Assembly: GCA_021154985.1 (NCBI GenBank)
Contig: JAJNQE010000143.1
Coordinates: 1 to 28,263, forward strand
Reading direction: 5' to 3'
Length of the DNA: 28,263 nt
From: Hydrogenophaga sp.
GTDB lineage: Bacteria; Pseudomonadota; Gammaproteobacteria; Burkholderiales; Burkholderiaceae_C
The position numbers and the translations under genes are program-made. Positions 16,315 through 22,803 of this stretch are shown in pieces; position 1 is the stretch's first letter; each line of letters begins with the position of its first letter. The notes below the pieces were generated by a model, which was given only the letters and a program-made list of their open reading frames with translations, made no database searches and was not told where the DNA came from.

Positions 16315-16789
16315 ACTGCAGGATCACCGCGCCGTTGACGTCCTTGATCGACGGGATCAAGCCCAGGTTGACACCGAAGCGCCGGCCTTCGTAAGTGGCC
16401 ATGGGCAGGGCTGCAAAGAAAGTGCCGCCACGGTTCATGGCGGGATAGCCGTTCATCAAGCCCACGGCCGCGCCGAGCTTGAACGACCCCATCGACCAGG
16501 GCTGCCAGTTCACGGCCGCGTAGGTGGTGTTCTTGCGCACACTGTTGCGGTAGCTGCCCGCCATGAACGAGAGTTCCTCGCTGGTGCGGTACTCCAGCCC
16601 CAGGCCAAAGTTGTTTTCGTTGTGCCCGGACTGCCGGTCGAAATGGCGCGAGAAGCCACCCACGTTGATCCACAAGGCGTTGGCGGGCTTCTGCCACAAG
16701 GCCGTCTCGCCCGTTGATGAGGATTCTGCAAACGCGGGAAGGGCGGTGCTCGCCACCAGCGCCAACAACGCAAAACGGGAAGTCTTCAT
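16295..16789 (-). CDS. Small outer-membrane beta-barrel protein, PagP-like
   Basis: 164 residues with a clear signal peptide (MKTSRFALLALVASTALPAFA, cut after residue 21). The mature part alternates polar and hydrophobic residues like an eight-stranded barrel and ends in a strand LQFKMRLN. Several stretches line up by eye with PagP, the lipid A palmitoyltransferase: FSRHF (PagP WHARF), HNENNFGLGLEY (PagP YNERPWGGGFGL), MAGSYRNSVRK (PagP AMAFKDSWNK) and FFAALPMATYEGRRFGVNLGLIP (PagP LLPLASVGYGPVTFQMTYIP). His49 and Ser83 could match the catalytic His and Ser, while Asn82 replaces the Asp. The function is therefore uncertain; it may be a related acyl-handling barrel or inactive. Confidence 0.6.
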   Translation of the reverse strand: MKTSRFALLALVASTALPAFAESSSTGETALWQKPANALWINVGGFSRHFDRQSGHNENNFGLGLEYRTSEELSFMAGSYRNSVRKNTTYAAVNWQPWSMGSFKLGAAVGLMNGYPAMNRGGTFFAALPMATYEGRRFGVNLGLIPSIKDVNGAVILQFKMRLN

Positions 16790-16958
16790 GTGCTGTCTCG
16801 CTCGACTTGAGGCCCCGGCGGGGCAGTAACCTCTTGTTTCGGTGCGCGCGCTGGGCTCTTGAACCCGCCGAAGCCCCAGAATCCCCCGCAGAGTGACTTT
16901 TTCCGCATCTGCAACCGCCGGATCGCCGCTTTTTCACACCACCGTCACGTTCCCCTGT

Positions 16959-18068
16959 ATGAAAACCCACATCCCCCACAGCACGCTCACCACCCACGAC
17001 ACCACACGCATCGACGATTTGCGCATCGGCGCGGTGCGCCCGCTCATCACGCCTGCACTGCTGCAAGAGTGGCAACCCACCCCCACCGCTGCCCAGGCGC
17101 TGGTGGAATCCAGCCGAGGCGCCATCTCACGCGTGCTGCATGGGCAAGACGACCGGCTGGTGGTGGTGGTGGGCCCGTGCTCCATCCACGACCATGCGCA
17201 GGCCATCGACTACGCGCGCCAACTCAAAGAGCAGGCCGACGCCTTGCAGGACGACCTGATGGTGGTGATGCGCGTGTACTTTGAGAAGCCGCGCACCACC
17301 GTAGGCTGGAAGGGCTACATCAACGACCCGCACCTCGACGGCAGCTTTGCGATCAACGAAGGCCTGGAAATGGCGCGCGCCTTGTTGCTCGACATCCTGG
17401 CGCTGGGCCTGCCGGTGGGCACCGAGTTCCTGGACCTGCTCAGCCCTCAGTTCATCAGCGACCTGGTCAGCTGGGGCGCCATCGGTGCGCGCACCACCGA
17501 GAGCCAGAGCCACCGCCAGCTCGCCAGCGGCCTGAGCTGCCCCGTGGGGTTCAAGAACGGCACCGATGGCGGTGTGAAAGTGGCGTCCGACGCGATCCAG
17601 GCCGCCCAGGCTTCACACGCCTTCATGGGCATGACCAAAATGGGCCAGGCCGCGATTTTCGAAACGCGGGGCAACGACGATTGCCATGTGATCCTGCGCG
17701 GCGGCGCACAACCCAACTACAGCGCCACCGACGTGAACGCGGCCTGCGCCTTGCTGCACAAGGCGGGGCTGCGCGAACAGGTGATGGTGGATGTGTCACA
17801 CGCCAACAGCAGCAAGCAGCACCAGCGGCAGATCGAGGTGGCGGCCGACGTGGCGGCGCAGCTGGCGGCGGGCGATCGCCGCATCGTGGGCGTGATGATC
17901 GAAAGCCATCTGCATGAAGGCCGGCAGGACATCGTGCCGGGGCAGGCGCTGCGCATCGGGGTGAGCGTCACCGACGCCTGTATCGGGTTCGATCAGACAG
18001 TGCCGGTGCTGCAGGGCTTGGCAGCGGCCGTGCGGGCGCGCAGAGCGCGTGTCAACGCCACCGCTTGA
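16959..18068 (+). CDS. 3-deoxy-7-phosphoheptulonate (DAHP) synthase, class I
   Basis: 369 residues, the normal length of AroF/AroG/AroH-type enzymes. Key motifs are VVVVGPCSIHDHAQAIDYA, MRVYFEKPRTTVGWKGYINDPHLDGSF, GARTTESQSHRQLASGLSCPVGFKNGTDGG and VDVSHANSSKQ. These include the metal- and phosphoenolpyruvate-binding residues. It condenses PEP with erythrose 4-phosphate, the first step of the shikimate pathway to aromatic amino acids, in the cytoplasm. The ATG at 16959 gives the family start; the open frame extends 22 codons further without conservation. It is a single-gene unit facing infA, with a hairpin between them. Which aromatic amino acid inhibits it cannot be read safely. Confidence 0.95.
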   Translation: MKTHIPHSTLTTHDTTRIDDLRIGAVRPLITPALLQEWQPTPTAAQALVESSRGAISRVLHGQDDRLVVVVGPCSIHDHAQAIDYARQLKEQADALQDDLMVVMRVYFEKPRTTVGWKGYINDPHLDGSFAINEGLEMARALLLDILALGLPVGTEFLDLLSPQFISDLVSWGAIGARTTESQSHRQLASGLSCPVGFKNGTDGGVKVASDAIQAAQASHAFMGMTKMGQAAIFETRGNDDCHVILRGGAQPNYSATDVNAACALLHKAGLREQVMVDVSHANSSKQHQRQIEVAADVAAQLAAGDRRIVGVMIESHLHEGRQDIVPGQALRIGVSVTDACIGFDQTVPVLQGLAAAVRARRARVNATA

Positions 18069-18085
18069 GGCGGCGCACAAAGCAA

Positions 18086-18109
18086 GACAGCGCCTGCCCG
18101 GGCGCTGTC
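18086..18109. terminator. Hairpin between convergent DAHP synthase and infA
   Basis: GACAGCGCC (18086-18094) and GGCGCTGTC (18101-18109) form a perfect 9-bp stem with a 6-base loop between two convergent genes. On the minus strand it is followed by TTGCTTTGTG, a weak T-rich tail, so it may terminate infA transcription better than that of the DAHP synthase gene. Confidence 0.6.
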
Positions 18110-18129
18110 CTCATCCAATCAGGAAGAGC

Positions 18130-18384
18130 TCAGCGAGGCTTGCGCGGCACCATCGGGCCGCGGCCTTCGATGTGGCGGAAGTTGATGCGGCCCTTGGTCA
18201 GGTCGTAGGGCGAGAGTTCAAGCGAAACGCGATCACCCGCCAGGATGCGGATGTGGTTTTTCTTCATCTTGCCGGCGGAATAGGCGATCAGCTGGTGACC
18301 GTTGTCCAGCGTCACACGAAAGCGCGTGTCGGGCAGCACCTCGTTGACGATGCCCATCATGTCGATCAGTTCTTCTTTGGCCAT
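18130..18384 (-). CDS. infA: Translation initiation factor IF-1 (extended, infA2-type)
   Basis: 84 residues: MAKEELIDMMGIVNEVLPDTRF... with the S1/OB-fold core (GHQLIAYSAGKMKKNHIRILAGDRVSLELSPYDLTKGRINFRH). IF-1 binds the ribosomal A site during initiation. It is longer than the ~72-residue IF-1 of E. coli because of a tail (IEGRGPMVPRKPR). Burkholderiales carry a second, longer infA outside the ribosomal-protein operon, and this copy fits that type: its neighbours are a small unknown gene, DAHP synthase and the min operon, not ribosomal genes. The ATG at 18384 has the family start. Confidence 0.93.
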   Translation of the reverse strand: MAKEELIDMMGIVNEVLPDTRFRVTLDNGHQLIAYSAGKMKKNHIRILAGDRVSLELSPYDLTKGRINFRHIEGRGPMVPRKPR

Positions 18385-18412
18385 GGTGTTTCCTTTGCTT
18401 GAAGTGTACGGT

Positions 18413-18691
18413 TCAGTTGGGGCGGGCCGCCAGACGGGTCGTGTCGTGCACCCAGTCGATGCCCTGCGCCAGACCGTAATCGGCCGCCGCAGCGTGGGTG
18501 GGGAAAGCGCTGTCAAAACGCATGACACGTGCGGTGGACGCGCTGCCGACACCGCTGGCGATGGACACCTGGGCGGCAAACTGGCCACCGGGCAAGGCGC
18601 GCGGCAGGGCCGCAATGCGGTACTTGCCCAAGGTGAGGGGGGCGGGAATCAGGGTCGGAATCGTGGAAATCGTGTGAATCATCAAAAACAT
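18413..18691 (-). CDS. Small hypothetical protein upstream of infA
   Basis: About 92 residues from ATG 18691 (or 89 from ATG 18682). The core reads LGKYRIAALPRALPGGQFAAQVSIASGVGSASTARVMRFDSAFPTHAAAADYGLAQGIDWV. This looks like a compact alpha-beta domain with a three-stranded sheet followed by a helix. There is no signal peptide or long membrane segment, although the first 20 residues are hydrophobic. I do not recognise a named family. It lies 28 bp upstream of infA in the same direction, so the two are probably co-transcribed. The codon pattern and conserved-looking C-terminal half argue for a real gene. Confidence 0.6.
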   Translation of the reverse strand: MFLMIHTISTIPTLIPAPLTLGKYRIAALPRALPGGQFAAQVSIASGVGSASTARVMRFDSAFPTHAAAADYGLAQGIDWVHDTTRLAARPN

Positions 18692-19063
18692 CGTGGGGCC
18701 GGGGCGCGAGGCGTTCGCCACTGCGTCGGAGAGACCCGAATCAAAAAATCAAGAACCATTGGCAGCCCCAGCGCCGGGGTGTCTCACCGCCTAGTCCGGG
18801 CTCGGGTCGAAGCGTCACGCTGTCAACCAGGACCGGCGCACGAACCACGGCAGAGGTTCAAGCGAAGCAGGGAGGAGAGGGCCACGGTGCTGTGAGAAAG
18901 CGGCGTGGCGCGCCTTGTAGGGGCTGGACCAGCAACCCCTCTGCCGGGGGCGGTGCGTTTGTGCCCGAAAGCTTGGACGCGGCTGGTCGCTCAAGGCGAC
19001 TGCGCATGATAGCACGGCACTGCTTTTCACGCAGAAAGTGCACAGCGTCGAGGCTGAGGAGGC
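18692..19063 (-). other. Gene-free 370 bp with hairpins; possible long leader or small RNA
   Basis: No convincing protein fits here on either strand. The stretch separates minE from the small gene-infA pair, all on the minus strand. A TATCAT sequence at 19011-19006 (minus strand) could be a -10 box, but no good -35 is visible. Downstream of it are several short hairpins: AGGGGCTGG/CCAGC...CCCT at 18919-18940, AGCGTCACGCT at 18811-18821 and CCCC/GGGG at 18766-18779. This would suit a structured 5' leader of about 300 nt for the infA unit, or an independent small RNA. I could not match it to 6S, 4.5S, RNase P or tmRNA. Confidence 0.3.
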
Positions 19064-19324
19064 TTATTTCCTGTCAGGCAGCTCGATCTTGACTTCGAGC
19101 ACATCCAGGTTGTCCTGGCGGTCGAGCTGGACCTTGATGTCGTCCGGGTTGATCTTGATGTATTTGCTGATCACGGCCACCAGTTCACGTTGCAGCGCGG
19201 GCAAATAATCGGGTTCGGAGGCGCTGCGGCCGCTGCGCTCGTGCGCCAGGATGATCTGCAGCCGCTCTTTGGCGACGCTGGCGGTTTTTTTCTTCTCGCC
19301 GAGCAGAAAGGAAAAGATCGACAT
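19064..19324 (-). CDS. minE: Cell division topological specificity factor MinE
   Basis: 86 residues. The N-terminal amphipathic/anti-MinCD part (MSIFSFLLGEKKKTASVAKERLQIILAHER) and the C-terminal topological domain (PDYLPALQRELVAVISKYIKINPDDIKVQLDRQDNLDVLEVKIELP) are both complete. MinE stimulates the ATPase of membrane-bound MinD and drives Min oscillation so that the septum forms at mid-cell. It starts three bases after the minD stop and is the last gene of minC-minD-minE. Confidence 0.96.
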   Translation of the reverse strand: MSIFSFLLGEKKKTASVAKERLQIILAHERSGRSASEPDYLPALQRELVAVISKYIKINPDDIKVQLDRQDNLDVLEVKIELPDRK

Positions 19325-19327
19325 GCG

Positions 19328-20143
19328 TCATTTCCCCCCGAACAGGCGTTTGAAGAAACCGGCCTTTTCGGCCTCGATGAAACGCAGTGGCTTGTCGGCG
19401 CCCAGGAAACGGTCGATCACGTCGCTGTAGGCCTCGGCCACGTCGGTGCCCTTGAGGTGGATCGCGGGTGTGCCCTGGTTGGACGCGGTCAGCACGTTTT
19501 CGCTCTCGGGGATCACGCCAATGAGCTTGATGCGCAGGATGTCCTGGATGTCTTCCAGGCTGAGCATCTGTCCGTCGGCCACGCGCGTAGGGTTGTAGCG
19601 GGTGATCAGCAGGTGTTCCTTGATCGGCTCCTTGCCCTCAATGGCGCGCTGGGTCTTGCTGCCCAGCATGCCCAGGATGCGGTCGGAGTCGCGCACGCTG
19701 GAGACCTCGGGGTTCGTCACGATGAGCGCTTCGTCGGCGTAGTGCATGGCCATGAGCGCACCGGTTTCGATGCCCGCAGGCGAATCGCAGACGATGTACT
19801 CAAAACCCATGGCTGAGAGGTCGGTCAGCACCTTGTGCACGCCTTCCTGGCTCAGCGCGTCCTTGTCGCGCGTCTGGCTGGCCGCCAGCACGAACAGGTT
19901 GTCGCACTGCTTGTCCTTGATCAAGGCCTGGTTCAGGTTGGCTTCACCCTGGATCACGTTGATCAGGTCGTACACCACGCGGCGCTCGCAGCCCATGATC
20001 AGGTCGAGGTTGCGCAGGCCGACGTCGAAGTCGATCACGGCGGTCTTGTGGCCGCGCAGGGCCAGGCCCGAGGCAAAGCTGGCGCTGGTGGTGGTCTTGC
20101 CCACACCGCCCGTGCCGGAGGTGACGACACCGATCTTGGTCAT
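19328..20143 (-). CDS. minD: Septum site-determining ATPase MinD (Thr in place of the signature lysine)
   Basis: 271 residues, full length, with the family's VIDFDVGLRNLDLIMGCERRVVYD, CDSPAGIETGAL and a C-terminal amphipathic membrane-targeting helix (EAEKAGFFKRLFGGK). MinD binds ATP, dimerises on the inner membrane and recruits MinC. The deviant Walker A motif normally reads KGGVGKTT; here it is TGGVGKTT (residues 11-18). Residue 11, the signature lysine that contacts the partner subunit's ATP phosphates, is Thr, coded ACG at 20113-20111. A single base change from AAG would explain it. The P-loop Lys16 is intact. In E. coli, changing Lys11 destroys MinD function, so this is either a lesion, a sequencing error or an unusual variant. 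Confidence 0.95.
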   Translation of the reverse strand: MTKIGVVTSGTGGVGKTTTSASFASGLALRGHKTAVIDFDVGLRNLDLIMGCERRVVYDLINVIQGEANLNQALIKDKQCDNLFVLAASQTRDKDALSQEGVHKVLTDLSAMGFEYIVCDSPAGIETGALMAMHYADEALIVTNPEVSSVRDSDRILGMLGSKTQRAIEGKEPIKEHLLITRYNPTRVADGQMLSLEDIQDILRIKLIGVIPESENVLTASNQGTPAIHLKGTDVAEAYSDVIDRFLGADKPLRFIEAEKAGFFKRLFGGK

Positions 20144-20180
20144 GGTGAAGGTCCTTCTGTTCGAAAAATTGGGGGTTGGA

Positions 20181-20945
20181 TCAGGCGCCGATGGCCTCGA
20201 TCAGGAGTTTGTCTCCGTCGGGACCGGGCACCAGCCGCACCTGCGCGGTCTTGCCCTGGATCGACTCGGGCAATGCCACTTCGCTGGTGCGGTAAATGCC
20301 GGCGATCGAAATCAGCTCGGGCGCCATGCCCAGCGCAAAGATGCGGGCATCGGCGTTGCCACGCGCGCCGGCAATGGCTTTGCCACGCAAGGGGGCGTAC
20401 ACGTGGATGTGGCCATCAGCAATGACTTCGGCACCCGGGTTGACCATGGCCATGACGACCAGATCGCGTCCGCGGGCATACACCTGCTGGCCCGAGCGCA
20501 AGGGTTTGTCGATCACCAGCGCACCGGGTGTGGGTGCGGGCGTTGCCACCGGTTCCTGCGGCGTCGAGATCTCGGTGGGCTGCACAGCCGGGGCCGCTCG
20601 CTGCACCGACGCATCCGGCGCGTTCGTGAGACCGGCAGCCAGCGCCAGGCGGGTTTGTTCAATGGTGCCGCCGCGCACAGCCAAGGGCATCAAGCGGTAT
20701 TGGCGCAACAAGGTCTGCAGGGCGCTGAAATCGGGCAGGGCGTTGGCCTCGGCCACGTTCAGCGGGTGCAGGTCGATCACCAGTGGATCGTTATCGAAGA
20801 AGTCGGGCATGTCCCCGAAGCGCTGGGTCAGCTCCTGCGCCAGGCGGTCCAGATCGGAGGACTTGAGCATGAGCGCCACCAGGGGCAGGTGGGCGCTCTT
20901 GATTTCGAAGGTGGTGGGCGCGTTTCCTGCGAGGGCAACAGACAT
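20181..20945 (-). CDS. minC: Septum site-determining protein MinC
   Basis: 254 residues from the ATG at 20945 (MSVALAGNAPTTFEIKSAHLPLVALML). The N-terminal domain (~1-105) is the FtsZ-inhibiting domain. A Pro/Ala-rich linker (~125-155: QPTEISTPQEPVATPAPTPGA) leads to the C-terminal beta-helix (RSGQQVYARGRDLVVMAMVNPGAEVIADGHIHVYAPLRGKAIAGARGNADARIFAL), which binds MinD. MinC blocks FtsZ ring assembly away from mid-cell. It heads the min operon. The frame is open another 85 codons upstream, but that part covers the origin-like region and is not protein-like. Confidence 0.94.
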   Translation of the reverse strand: MSVALAGNAPTTFEIKSAHLPLVALMLKSSDLDRLAQELTQRFGDMPDFFDNDPLVIDLHPLNVAEANALPDFSALQTLLRQYRLMPLAVRGGTIEQTRLALAAGLTNAPDASVQRAAPAVQPTEISTPQEPVATPAPTPGALVIDKPLRSGQQVYARGRDLVVMAMVNPGAEVIADGHIHVYAPLRGKAIAGARGNADARIFALGMAPELISIAGIYRTSEVALPESIQGKTAQVRLVPGPDGDKLLIEAIGA

Positions 20946-21101
20946 GGGCGAAACAGGCTCACAAAAAAGGCGGTCGACGCAGGCGGTTCGGAACACCGGC
21001 TCGGTCGTGAAGCGGCGCAGTTTAACAGCCGGGTTGCGGACCACCGGCAAGCGCTTGTGCCCAGGTGTCAGGGCATGTTTCCGGGCACTGCACAACAACG
21101 C

Positions 21102-21326
21102 TGTGTATATCTTTTGAACAAGTGACGACTTGTCCACAGGGCCAGCATGTTTCGGGCAGTTGTCCTTTTTTGCGCGGATGGGGGCCGGGGTGCTCCCCAC
21201 AGCGTTTGAACGCTTGCAAGTCCTTGATCAGACAAGAGAAAGGGCGCTTGTCCACAGCGGACAGCGCCCTCTACTACTACTGCTATCTTGAATTAAATGG
21301 ATCTATAAGAACAAGAAACACAGAAG
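21102..21326 (+). other. Candidate replication origin (oriC-like unwinding module)
   Basis: The 401-bp gap between minC and the Spy gene has no gene but an ordered set of origin-like elements. TTGTCCACA, one base from the DnaA-box consensus TTATCCACA, occurs at 21130-21138 and again at 21248-21256. A weaker minus-strand box, ATATACACA, lies at 21110-21102. Immediately after the second box come a GC-rich spacer (21257-21270), CTACTACTACTGCTATCTT (21271-21289) and an AT-rich tract (about 21290-21326) with GATC near 21300. DnaA box, GC-rich cluster, repeating trinucleotides and AT-rich DNA in this order is the bacterial basal origin unwinding system. No dnaA gene is nearby, so it could instead be an ectopic DnaA-binding locus. 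Confidence 0.6.
21241..21270. repeat. GC-rich inverted repeat around the second DnaA box
   Basis: AGGGCGCTTGTCC (21241-21253) and GGACAGCGCCCT (21259-21270) pair over 12 bp with one bulged T and a 5-base loop, with the DnaA-box sequence partly inside. On the minus strand it is followed by TTTCTCTTGT, so it might also end transcription from the Spy gene, whose stop lies 77 bp away. Both uses are possible; the trinucleotide run right beside it favours an origin role. Confidence 0.5.
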
Positions 21327-21346
21327 ACAACCGGCTTGGCAGCCGA

Positions 21347-21901
21347 TCAGACCGTGCCGCCCATGCGGTGGTGGCCGCCACCATGGTGGTGCTTTTTGCC
21401 ATGGCCTTTCATGCCCGCCCGTTGGAAGCCCTGCATCTGCTGGGCATCAAACACTTTTTTCTGCTCGGCATCCAGCGCTGCGTAGAAGCTCTTGATGGCT
21501 TCGTGCCGCTGGCTCATGCGGGTGTCGCGTTCGGCTTTCATGGCCGCCATCTTGTCCAGCCGCTCGGGCGTGGTGAGCTTGGACCAGTCCTCGCGCGGGC
21601 CCTGGCGGGCTGGGCGGGCTTCGGGCGCTGTGCGCGCCACAAAGGCGTTCCAGGCGGGTTCCTGCTGGGCAGTGATCTTCAGTTCGGCCTTGAGGGCCGC
21701 CTGGCGCTCGGCCATGTGTTTCTGCATGCGGGCCATGCGCTCGGCGCGTTTGGCGTCGCGTTGGCCTTCCTTGGCACCTTCCTGCGCCTGTTGGGTGGCA
21801 GCGGGTGCCGGGGCGTTCTGGGCGATGGCGGTGGCCGAGAGGCCGGCAACGGCGGCTGCCAGGGCCGCGGCCATCAGTGCGCGCTTGGGAATCGATGTCA
21901 T
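21347..21901 (-). CDS. Spy/CpxP (LTXXQ) family periplasmic protein with His-rich tail
   Basis: 184 residues from the ATG at 21901, which has an AGGAGTGAAC site upstream. A signal peptide (MTSIPKRALMAAALAAAVAGLSATAIAQ) precedes a long charged helical region. The LTTPERLDKMAAMKAERDTRMSQR segment and FYAALDAEQKKVFD match the LTXXQ repeats of Spy/CpxP-type chaperones. Such proteins protect periplasmic proteins from aggregation. The C-terminus is His-rich (MKGHGKKHHHGGGHHRMGG), which suggests metal binding. The gene follows copZ-cueR in the same direction with a 65-bp gap, so I infer a role in periplasmic copper stress. Confidence 0.88.
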   Translation of the reverse strand: MTSIPKRALMAAALAAAVAGLSATAIAQNAPAPAATQQAQEGAKEGQRDAKRAERMARMQKHMAERQAALKAELKITAQQEPAWNAFVARTAPEARPARQGPREDWSKLTTPERLDKMAAMKAERDTRMSQRHEAIKSFYAALDAEQKKVFDAQQMQGFQRAGMKGHGKKHHHGGGHHRMGGTV

Positions 21902-21966
21902 GTTCACTCCTTGTGACCGTTGAAGAAGAGCCACCACAGCTTGGGTCCGTGGGCTGTGGAATGGCT

Positions 21967-22488
21967 TCAGTCTCGGCGGGGGGTGTTTCTGCGCGGTGCG
22001 GCCGATGTCGCGGGCTTGTAAAGTTTTGTGCCGCTTTTTGTGGGTGCTGCGCACGGTGTTGCCGGGTGCGCGAGGTCGTCCAGGATGGGGCAGTCCGGTC
22101 GGCCATCGCCGGGGCAGACGTCCATCAGGCCGGCCAGCGTGCGCTGCATGGCCTGCAGCGCTTCGATGCGCTGCGCCAGGTCGTCCAGGTGCTTTTGCGT
22201 GATGCGTTTGACGCTGGCGCTGCTGCGCTTGCGGTTGTGCCAGAGGCTCACCAGCTCGGCAATGGCGTCGAGGCCAAAGCCCATGTCGCGCGATCGGCGG
22301 ATGAAGCGCAGCGAATGCACATCGGCCAGGCTGTACTGGCGGTAATTGCTGTCGGTGCGCACCACATCGCCGAGCAAGCCCAGGGCTTCGTAGTGGCGCA
22401 GCATCTTGGGCGAGATGCCGCTGAGTTCGGCGGCTTTGCCGATGTTGACCGGCCAGTTGGTGCGTTCGTCGACGTCGTGGTCGCTCAT
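21967..22488 (-). CDS. cueR: CueR-type copper-responsive MerR regulator
   Basis: 173 residues. A MerR winged-helix DNA-binding domain (~14-82: VNIGKAAELSGISPKMLRHYEALGLLGDVVRTDSNYRQYSLADVHSLRFIRRSRDMGF) is followed by the dimerisation helix (RITQKHLDDLAQRIEALQAMQRTL). The metal loop CPGDGRPDCPI has Cys125 and Cys133, the eight-residue spacing of the Cu(I)-binding cysteines of E. coli CueR (CPGDDSADCPI). It activates promoters with 19-bp spacers when Cu(I) binds. Two such promoters lie between copZ and copA. The tail after residue ~145 is longer than in E. coli and lysine/proline-rich. It starts five bases after the copZ stop. Confidence 0.93.
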   Translation of the reverse strand: MSDHDVDERTNWPVNIGKAAELSGISPKMLRHYEALGLLGDVVRTDSNYRQYSLADVHSLRFIRRSRDMGFGLDAIAELVSLWHNRKRSSASVKRITQKHLDDLAQRIEALQAMQRTLAGLMDVCPGDGRPDCPILDDLAHPATPCAAPTKSGTKLYKPATSAAPRRNTPRRD

Positions 22489-22493
22489 GGTGA

Positions 22494-22691
22494 TCAGGCC
22501 GCCACCTGGTAGCCCTCTTCGCGAATGGCGTCGGCCAGCGATTCGCGGGGTTGCGTGGTGGTCACTTCAACGCGGTTCTGTACCCGATCGATGGTCACCT
22601 GCGCTTGTGGATCGACAAGCTTGATGGCGGTGGTCACGGCTTTTTCGCAGTGGCCGCAGGTCATGCCCTGCACGGTGAAAACTTCGTTCAT
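22494..22691 (-). CDS. copZ: CopZ-like copper chaperone, heavy-metal-associated domain
   Basis: 65 residues: MNEVFTVQGMTCGHCEKAVTTAIKLVDPQAQVTIDRVQNRVEVTTTQPRESLADAIREEGYQVAA. It is a single HMA fold with the copper-binding motif MTCGHC. It would carry Cu(I) in the cytoplasm to CopA or CueR. The ATG at 22691 has a modest AGGAA-type site. It is the first gene of copZ-cueR-spy on the minus strand, driven by the CueR-type promoter at 22722-22752. Confidence 0.93.
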   Translation of the reverse strand: MNEVFTVQGMTCGHCEKAVTTAIKLVDPQAQVTIDRVQNRVEVTTTQPRESLADAIREEGYQVAA

Positions 22692-22721
22692 GGAGATTCC
22701 TTGAAGGGGTTGAAAAAATCC

Positions 22722-22752
22722 ATTGTCATCCTTCACACGGTGTGAAGGTCAA
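22722..22752 (-). promoter_or_regulatory. CueR-type promoter of copZ-cueR, perfect operator palindrome
   Basis: On the minus strand TTGACC (22752-22747) and GACAAT (22727-22722) are separated by 19 bp, the stretched spacing of MerR/CueR promoters. The spacer region holds CCTTCACACGGTGTGAAGG at 22730-22748, a perfect 9+1+9 palindrome. Transcription would start near 22715, giving a leader of about 24 bases before copZ. Confidence 0.85.
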
Positions 22753-22766
22753 GCGAATCGTGGTGC

Positions 22767-22797
22767 TTGACCTTCCCACGGTGGTAAAGCCTATGCT
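22767..22797 (+). promoter_or_regulatory. CueR-type promoter of copA
   Basis: TTGACC (22767-22772) and TATGCT (22792-22797) are separated by exactly 19 bp. The spacer contains an imperfect dyad (ACCTTCCCAC...GTGGTAAAGC, about 7 of 10 positions paired), similar to the E. coli copA operator. The expected transcription start, six to eight bases after the -10, coincides with the copA ATG at 22804. Confidence 0.85.
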
Positions 22798-22803
22798 GCG
22801 TTC

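Noticed and set aside
18719..19043. A known structural RNA (6S, 4.5S, RNase P, tmRNA) in the min-infA gap
   Set aside because: I looked for the conserved cores of these RNAs on both strands and saw none; short frames of 60-71 codons there have no protein-like character.
21193..21201. A further DnaA box (CTCCCCACA)
   Set aside because: Only six of nine positions match the consensus, which is expected by chance in this composition.
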